Source of the DNA: an uncultured Clostridium sp.
Lineage (GTDB): Bacteria; Bacillota; Clostridia; Lachnospirales; Lachnospiraceae
Direction: 5' to 3'
Assembly: GCA_937885015.1 (NCBI GenBank)
Contig: CALAAS010000008.1
Coordinates: 40,334-104,333, forward strand
Length of the DNA: 64,000 nucleotides
Shown: in pieces, positions 60,016 through 64,000 of the stretch
Numbering within the stretch: the stretch's first letter is position 1
Layout: each line of letters starts with the position of its first letter
Notes under the pieces: model-generated
The model's database searches: none
The model's input: only the letters and a program-made list of their open reading frames with translations
Told to the model about the DNA's origin: nothing
Program-made: the position numbers and the translations under genes

Positions 60016-61416
60016 TTATGGAATGCTTAAAACGGTATCCTTGCTAAGGGTTCTGATTTTATCCAGCGCTGTACCGCCATCCTCCGGAAATTCCCTGGGA
60101 TCAAAATCATTTAAAAAGCAGATGATTACCCGGGTTCCCCCGATGGATATCAATTCTTTTCCGCTGGCACTCCGATAATAGGAACGGCCGCCGTCCTGCT
60201 CCAGCAGGGCGGCTTTTTTTATATCAATTCCTTTCTGATTCAGATACAACCAAAGCAGCGACTCGTCCAGGAGCTCTGCCTGCACGGTTCCCACATAGCG
60301 CAAGCGTTTCCGCATATTGTCTTTCTGAAAATTCAGATCCTCCTGTACTTCTTCCAGGTATACAATCCCTTCCTTCCGGCATGCCAGGTTCGACTGCTCC
60401 AGCCAGCAGATCCAGTCCTCCTCCGCTCCCAGATCCCGGGGAGAGGGATATCGGGATGCCTTATTCCAGTCTCTGCCTCCTTCCGCCGCGCTCATGGTTC
60501 CCGGCTCGTTTTGATACCGGTAATTCCCCTGTTTGGGAAAATTAAAATAGCTGAGCAAAATCAGGATAAGAGGCAGGGTAATCAACAGATAGCACCGGCG
60601 GATGCCCTTTTCACGTCGGCCAGCCTCCTTATATTTCCTTATCCGCAGCGCCGCTGCCAAAAGGAACAACTGAAAAACAACCCCCAGAATTCCAAGCCAA
60701 AAAGCCCCGACTGCCAGCGCCCTCAAGCTTAAAAACGCCATGACCAGACTTACAGGGATCTGAAACAGGAAACCAAGCATAACCTCTGCCTCATATTCCA
60801 CGGCTCCGCCCGTCTCCCGGCCTGTATCCACATATTTTTTTGCTAAATGCCGTCTCTGAAACCGGGCCAGAACCTCATCTGTCTGGTTCCACATAAGCTC
60901 GAACAGTAAAACTCCAAATGCAAGAATGTATCCCCAGCTTTTCCCCTGAACCATCATGACATTCGCCAGAAGCAGATACGCCAGCGCTATGGCAGCTGCC
61001 CACAGAGCGCCTCCCATCATTCTTTTTTTCTCGATATGATTTAAAATCTCCAGCCTTTTTTTTTCCTTCCACCCAATCCGTTTCTCTTCCGGCTCCTGAG
61101 GCCGTGCTTTTTCATCGCTCCGAAAAACAGCCAGATTTCCCACTGCCGCTGTAAAAATCCATCCCCTGCTCTCCCATTTGGCGCAAAAATCGGAAAAGTC
61201 CTCCGTCTCTTTCTCTTTTTTTCCAATCTTGCCATCATAAAGGCCAAGGGAAAAATACCAGGACTGCCCTGCTGTTTCCTGAAAACGCCCTTTCAGGCCA
61301 CTACTTTCGAATTTCTGAAATAAAAAACCACGGGCCGCCTTCTCCTCCAGATATCGCTCCAGTCGTTCCAGTTCCAAAAGGCTGTAGGGAATATTGTATA
61401 TTTTATCTCCTTCCAT
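60016..61416 (-). CDS. DUF2812 membrane protein
   Basis: 466 residues. The N-terminal 100 residues (LERLERYLEEKAARGFLFQK followed by a W-x-F block) fit DUF2812, often found next to PadR-type regulators, though none is beside it here. Then come about five membrane segments between about 145 and 300, and a soluble, charged C-terminal part of about 160 residues ending in SKDTVLSIP. Family role unknown, probably in membrane stress. The start follows AAAAGGGGGAG. A 395-bp gap upstream holds the MITE-like element and may carry its promoter. Confidence 0.78.
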   Translation of the reverse strand: MEGDKIYNIPYSLLELERLERYLEEKAARGFLFQKFESSGLKGRFQETAGQSWYFSLGLYDGKIGKKEKETEDFSDFCAKWESRGWIFTAAVGNLAVFRSDEKARPQEPEEKRIGWKEKKRLEILNHIEKKRMMGGALWAAAIALAYLLLANVMMVQGKSWGYILAFGVLLFELMWNQTDEVLARFQRRHLAKKYVDTGRETGGAVEYEAEVMLGFLFQIPVSLVMAFLSLRALAVGAFWLGILGVVFQLFLLAAALRIRKYKEAGRREKGIRRCYLLITLPLILILLSYFNFPKQGNYRYQNEPGTMSAAEGGRDWNKASRYPSPRDLGAEEDWICWLEQSNLACRKEGIVYLEEVQEDLNFQKDNMRKRLRYVGTVQAELLDESLLWLYLNQKGIDIKKAALLEQDGGRSYYRSASGKELISIGGTRVIICFLNDFDPREFPEDGGTALDKIRTLSKDTVLSIP

Positions 61417-61479
61417 TTATTCTCCCCCTTTTCTCACGATCACTTCCCGCTGTCCTGAACCGTTACTTTTTCTGTTTTC

Positions 61480-61686
61480 ATTATAGGATTAGGGTGTCAA
61501 AAGGGTAATTTTAGTAAAAACACGCTTTCCCACAATAAAGTGCATGGGCATGTAGGGTGAAAATAGATATTTTTTTGCTGTATTTCTCCCACTTGCTATT
61601 CTAATAAGCACAGTTTTTTGGGATTCATATTTTTCTCATGCGTCATTCCTTCTTAAAATGACCTTTTGACACCCGAATCATTATAG
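61480..61686. mobile_element. MITE-like element with 18-bp terminal inverted repeats
   Basis: A 193-bp unit (61487-61679) has inverted ends GATT-A/C-GGGTGTCAAAAGG, 18 bp with one mismatch, extended weakly by ATTTTA. It is framed by the 7-bp direct repeat ATTATAG (61480-61486 and 61680-61686), the expected target duplication. It has no open frame of note and no transposase, so it would need one supplied elsewhere. The ends share TTTGACA with the IS1634 ends at 56599 and 58591, a weak link. Confidence 0.7.
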
Positions 61687-61811
61687 ACAAATTCTTTTAC
61701 TTTTTCATGCATATTTTTTTAAATTTTTTATTACACCCAGGTACAAAAAAGGTTCTATTCTATATATTAACAGTAACTATTATCAATAAAATGACAGGAA
61801 TCTGAAAAATT

Positions 61812-62921
61812 ATGATTACCATAAGCCTCTGCGTCATCGTCCGGAACGAGGAATCCGTATTAGGACGGATGCTGGACAGCGCTGCCTCCATCGTCGATGA
61901 AATCATACTTGTAGATACCGGCTCCACCGATTCCACAAAAGAAATCGCCTTGTCCCGCGGATGCCGCGTTTTTGATTTTCCGTGGTGTGATGATTTCTCT
62001 GCCGCCCGGAACTTTGCCTGCTCCAAAGCATCTATGGAGTACTGGATGTGGCTGGACGCAGATGATGTAATTCCCCCGAAATCCCAGAAAGAACTTCTGG
62101 ATCTGAAAAAACAGCTCTCTCCCTCCGTGGATATGATTTTTCTTCCCTATGTGACTGCGTTTGACCAGAATGGCGCTCCGTCTTTTTCATATTTCCGTGA
62201 ACGGCTAATCCGCAATTATCGCGGTTATCTCTGGCACGGACAGGTGCATGAAGCAATAGCGCCGGAAGGCACGGTCCTTTCACTTTCTATTCCCATTGAG
62301 CATCGAAAGGAACAGCCAGGGGATCCAAATCGCAATCTGCGCATCTATGAAACCATTCTCCGCGGCGGACAAAAGCTGGATACCAGACAGCTCTATTATT
62401 ATGGCCGAGAACTTTTTGGACACCAGCGTTTTCGGGAAGCCGCCTCCGTATTTCGAAGCTTTCTGAAAAAAGCAGACGGCTGGAAAGAAAATCAGATCGA
62501 TGCCTGCCTGCTCCTTTCCCGTTGTATGGAACGCCTGGGAAAAGCCAATGGCGTTCTTCCGGCACTCTTTGCCAGCTTTCGCTACGATGCCCCACGAGCC
62601 AGTACCTGCTGCGAAATCGGGCGCTGTAAGTTTGCATCCGGCCTTTATCAGGAAGCCGCCTGGTGGTACAAAGCGGCTCTTTCAGATCAGCCGGAACTGC
62701 ACCCAGGAGCCTTTATCCAAACTGCATATTATGACTACATTCCTCTTCTCCAGCTCTGTCTTTGCCACAGCCGTCTGGGCGATCATAAAACCGCATTGTC
62801 TTATCACGAAAAAGCGAAAGCTCTGTGGCCCGACGACGAAGCAGTTCAGCACAATGAACTCTATTTTCAGGAACTCTCTTCATCTGCACCAGACTTGTTC
62901 AAAGAACATATAGTACAGTAA
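61812..62921 (+). CDS. Family 2 glycosyltransferase with C-terminal TPR-like helices
   Basis: 369 residues. The N-terminal GT-A domain (1-230) shows ISLCVIVRNEESVLGRML, ILVDTGSTDSTKEIA, DFSAARNFA and the DxD-type EYWMWLDADDVIPP. The C-terminal 140 residues are helical repeats (YYGRELFGHQRFREAASVFR; EIGRCKFASGLYQEAAWWYK). The combination is typical of protein or spore-surface glycosyltransferases in clostridia. It precedes a collagen-like protein by 38 bp on the same strand, so that protein is its likely acceptor. The ribosome binding site is weak (CAGGAA). Confidence 0.88.
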   Translation: MITISLCVIVRNEESVLGRMLDSAASIVDEIILVDTGSTDSTKEIALSRGCRVFDFPWCDDFSAARNFACSKASMEYWMWLDADDVIPPKSQKELLDLKKQLSPSVDMIFLPYVTAFDQNGAPSFSYFRERLIRNYRGYLWHGQVHEAIAPEGTVLSLSIPIEHRKEQPGDPNRNLRIYETILRGGQKLDTRQLYYYGRELFGHQRFREAASVFRSFLKKADGWKENQIDACLLLSRCMERLGKANGVLPALFASFRYDAPRASTCCEIGRCKFASGLYQEAAWWYKAALSDQPELHPGAFIQTAYYDYIPLLQLCLCHSRLGDHKTALSYHEKAKALWPDDEAVQHNELYFQELSSSAPDLFKEHIVQ

Positions 62922-62959
62922 GCCGAATTTAAAAAACGGCTTCTGGAAAGAAGAACGCT

Positions 62960-63463
62960 ATGTTTTGTAATTATATTCCAAATCACTGCGGCTGCAATGA
63001 CGGATGCGACGGGTGCGGGAACCGCGGCCCGACCGGGCCTGCCGGACCAATGGGGCCACGCGGATGCCCCGGGCCTGCTGGGCCTCAGGAACCTGAAGGG
63101 CCTCAAGGACCGACCGGGCCGGCCGGCGCGACAGGCGCCAGTGCTTCTGTCTCCATCGGCTCTGTAACCACCGGACTTCCCGGTTCTTCTGCCTCTGTGA
63201 CAGATACTGGAACTACCCGCGATGCTATTCTTAATTTTGTTATTCCCGCAGGCGTTACCGGACCCGCTGGAGATCCTGGCCCCACAGGGGCAACCGGGCC
63301 TCAGGGACCCGAAGGGCCTGCCGGGCCTCAGGGACCTCAAGGACCCGCCGGTACTATTACACCGGCAGCAGCGGTAACCGATGCAACAGACACTGGCGAT
63401 ATCGTCGCCCAGTTTAACCAACTCCTTGCGAACCTTCGGGCAGCCGGTTTTCTAGCTGTCTGA
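62960..63463 (+). CDS. Collagen-like (BclA-type) exosporium/surface protein
   Basis: 167 residues. A Cys-rich head (NHCGCNDGCDGCGNRG) leads to Gly-x-y collagen triplets (about 23-50). These are broken by a beta-rich stretch, SVSIGSVTTGLPGSSASVTD, and continue at about 98-135 (GDPGPTGATGPQGPEGPAGP). The C-terminal domain, TPAAAVTDATDTGDIVAQFN with LLANLRAAGFLAV, is of the kind that trimerises BclA-like proteins. GC-rich repeats contrast with the flanking DNA. Such proteins form the hair layer of spores and are O-glycosylated on Thr in the GPT triplets; the neighbouring glycosyltransferase fits. Starts behind GGAAAGAAG. Confidence 0.88.
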   Translation: MFCNYIPNHCGCNDGCDGCGNRGPTGPAGPMGPRGCPGPAGPQEPEGPQGPTGPAGATGASASVSIGSVTTGLPGSSASVTDTGTTRDAILNFVIPAGVTGPAGDPGPTGATGPQGPEGPAGPQGPQGPAGTITPAAAVTDATDTGDIVAQFNQLLANLRAAGFLAV

Positions 63464-63510
63464 TCATATAGTCAATCTTTTAATTCAATTACCATATTGC
63501 CCACAGAAAA

Positions 63511-63535
63511 ACCCGCAGAACAAAGTTCTGCGGGT
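63511..63535 (-). terminator. tuf terminator
   Basis: A perfect 11-bp stem (63511-63521 with 63525-63535) and 3-nt loop, followed by TTTT on the minus strand. About 95 bp past the tuf stop. Confidence 0.85.
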
Positions 63536-63629
63536 CTCTTGCGCTTGGACACCGCGCTGTACTTGAACAGCGCTTTTCATCTATATTCAGATGTAACTAT
63601 TCAGAAATGTAATCCTGAACTATGATAAA

Positions 63630-64000
63630 TTATTCAAGGATAGAAACAACTCTACCGGAACCTACTGTACGGCCGCCCTCACGGATAGCGAAACGAAGAC
63701 CCTGCTCCATAGCTACCGGGTGGATCAGCTCAACTGTCATCTCTACGTTATCGCCAGGCATGCACATCTCGGTGCCAGCCGGTAACTCGCAAACGCCAGT
63801 AACGTCAGTGGTTCTGAAGTAGAACTGCGGACGATAGTTGTTGAAGAACGGAGTGTGACGACCACCCTCGTCTTTGGTCAGAACGTAAACCTGAGCCGTA
63901 AACTTGTTGTGGCACTTTACGGAACCCGGTTTAACCAGACACTGACCTCTCTGGATCTCGTTTCTCTGAACACCACGAAGCAGAGCACCGATGTTATCAC
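63630..64000 (-). CDS. tuf: Elongation factor Tu, C-terminal part (5' end beyond window)
   Basis: The minus strand is open from 64000 to a TAA at 63630-63632, giving the last 122 residues of EF-Tu. The end reads LRFAIREGGRTVGSGRVVSI then LE, diagnostic of EF-Tu domain III, with earlier MPGDNVEMTVELIHPVAMEQ. EF-Tu delivers aminoacyl-tRNA to the ribosome. Codon use is strongly biased as expected for a highly expressed gene. The 5' part, with the GTPase domain, is to the right of the window. Confidence 0.96.
   Translation of the reverse strand, partial: DNIGALLRGVQRNEIQRGQCLVKPGSVKCHNKFTAQVYVLTKDEGGRHTPFFNNYRPQFYFRTTDVTGVCELPAGTEMCMPGDNVEMTVELIHPVAMEQGLRFAIREGGRTVGSGRVVSILE

Noticed and set aside
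62867..63421. 184-codon minus-strand frame over the collagen-like gene
   Set aside because: Gly-rich repeats generate open frames on both strands; the plus-strand protein has the collagen triplets and a known C-terminal domain.
63622..63822. 66-codon plus-strand frame at the right edge
   Set aside because: It is antisense of the EF-Tu C-terminus.

Overview
The window looks like chromosome of a spore-forming, anaerobic member of the Lachnospiraceae (Clostridium cluster XIVa). The clues are a spoIIID sporulation regulator, a collagen-like (BclA-type) surface protein, a K+-dependent membrane pyrophosphatase, NADP-glutamate dehydrogenase, a PerR-controlled reverse rubrerythrin, many TRAP transporters, AGGAGG-type ribosome binding sites, and promoters close to TTGACA-17-TATAAT. 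Most genes lie on the minus strand. No rRNA, tRNA or CRISPR array was seen.

Layout. 1-1100: a small insert-like segment (HTH gene plus winged-helix gene) between two copies of a 27-bp repeat taken from the 3' end of spoIIID. 1.4-12 kb: an accessory catabolic region with a PucR-type regulator, two amidohydrolases, a pair of small membrane proteins (one DUF5058), a zinc alcohol dehydrogenase, a MazG-like enzyme, a frameshifted permease, and an AEC transporter plus HutP-like protein behind a leader terminator. 12.2-15.5 kb: lipoprotein (DUF4358)-MBOAT-DHHW cell-surface acylation operon. 15.5-23 kb: a GntR-controlled catabolic regulon (TRAP transporter, cysteine hydrolase, class II aldolase, Tm-1-like/UPF0261 protein, metallo-beta-lactamase hydrolase) with matching operators at three promoters. 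23-35 kb: housekeeping genes: hppA, DUF4125/DUF4037/TPR trio, phosphoribosyltransferases, HAD phosphatase, FKBP-type lipoprotein, M18 aminopeptidase, dtd, small alarmone synthetase, S1 protein. 35-38 kb: TAXI-type TRAP system. 38.6-44 kb: glutamate block: gdhA, gltS and a GlnK/GlnL-like two-component system.

44-51.3 kb: an unusual three-gene operon. It encodes a 1608-residue protein combining an HD-type domain, a helical-repeat region, a NadD-like adenylyltransferase, a GNAT-like region and a phosphoribosyltransferase, followed by an LDH/MDH-like protein and a flavodoxin-type oxidoreductase. It is transcribed divergently from perR. 51.4-56.5 kb: perR, reverse rubrerythrin, trpS, luxS, hisD, traX-like gene. 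56.6-58.6 kb: an IS1634-family insertion sequence bounded by a perfect 140-bp direct repeat that duplicates the traX promoter and start. 58.9-63.5 kb: PfkB kinase, DUF2812 protein, a 193-bp MITE-like element, a TPR glycosyltransferase next to a collagen-like protein. The right edge holds the 3' end of tuf (EF-Tu).

The most unusual parts are the 1608-residue fusion operon, the candidate HutP-controlled attenuator, the GntR regulon with its uncharacterised pathway, the long IS1634 target duplication, the MITE, and the spoIIID att-like repeat.
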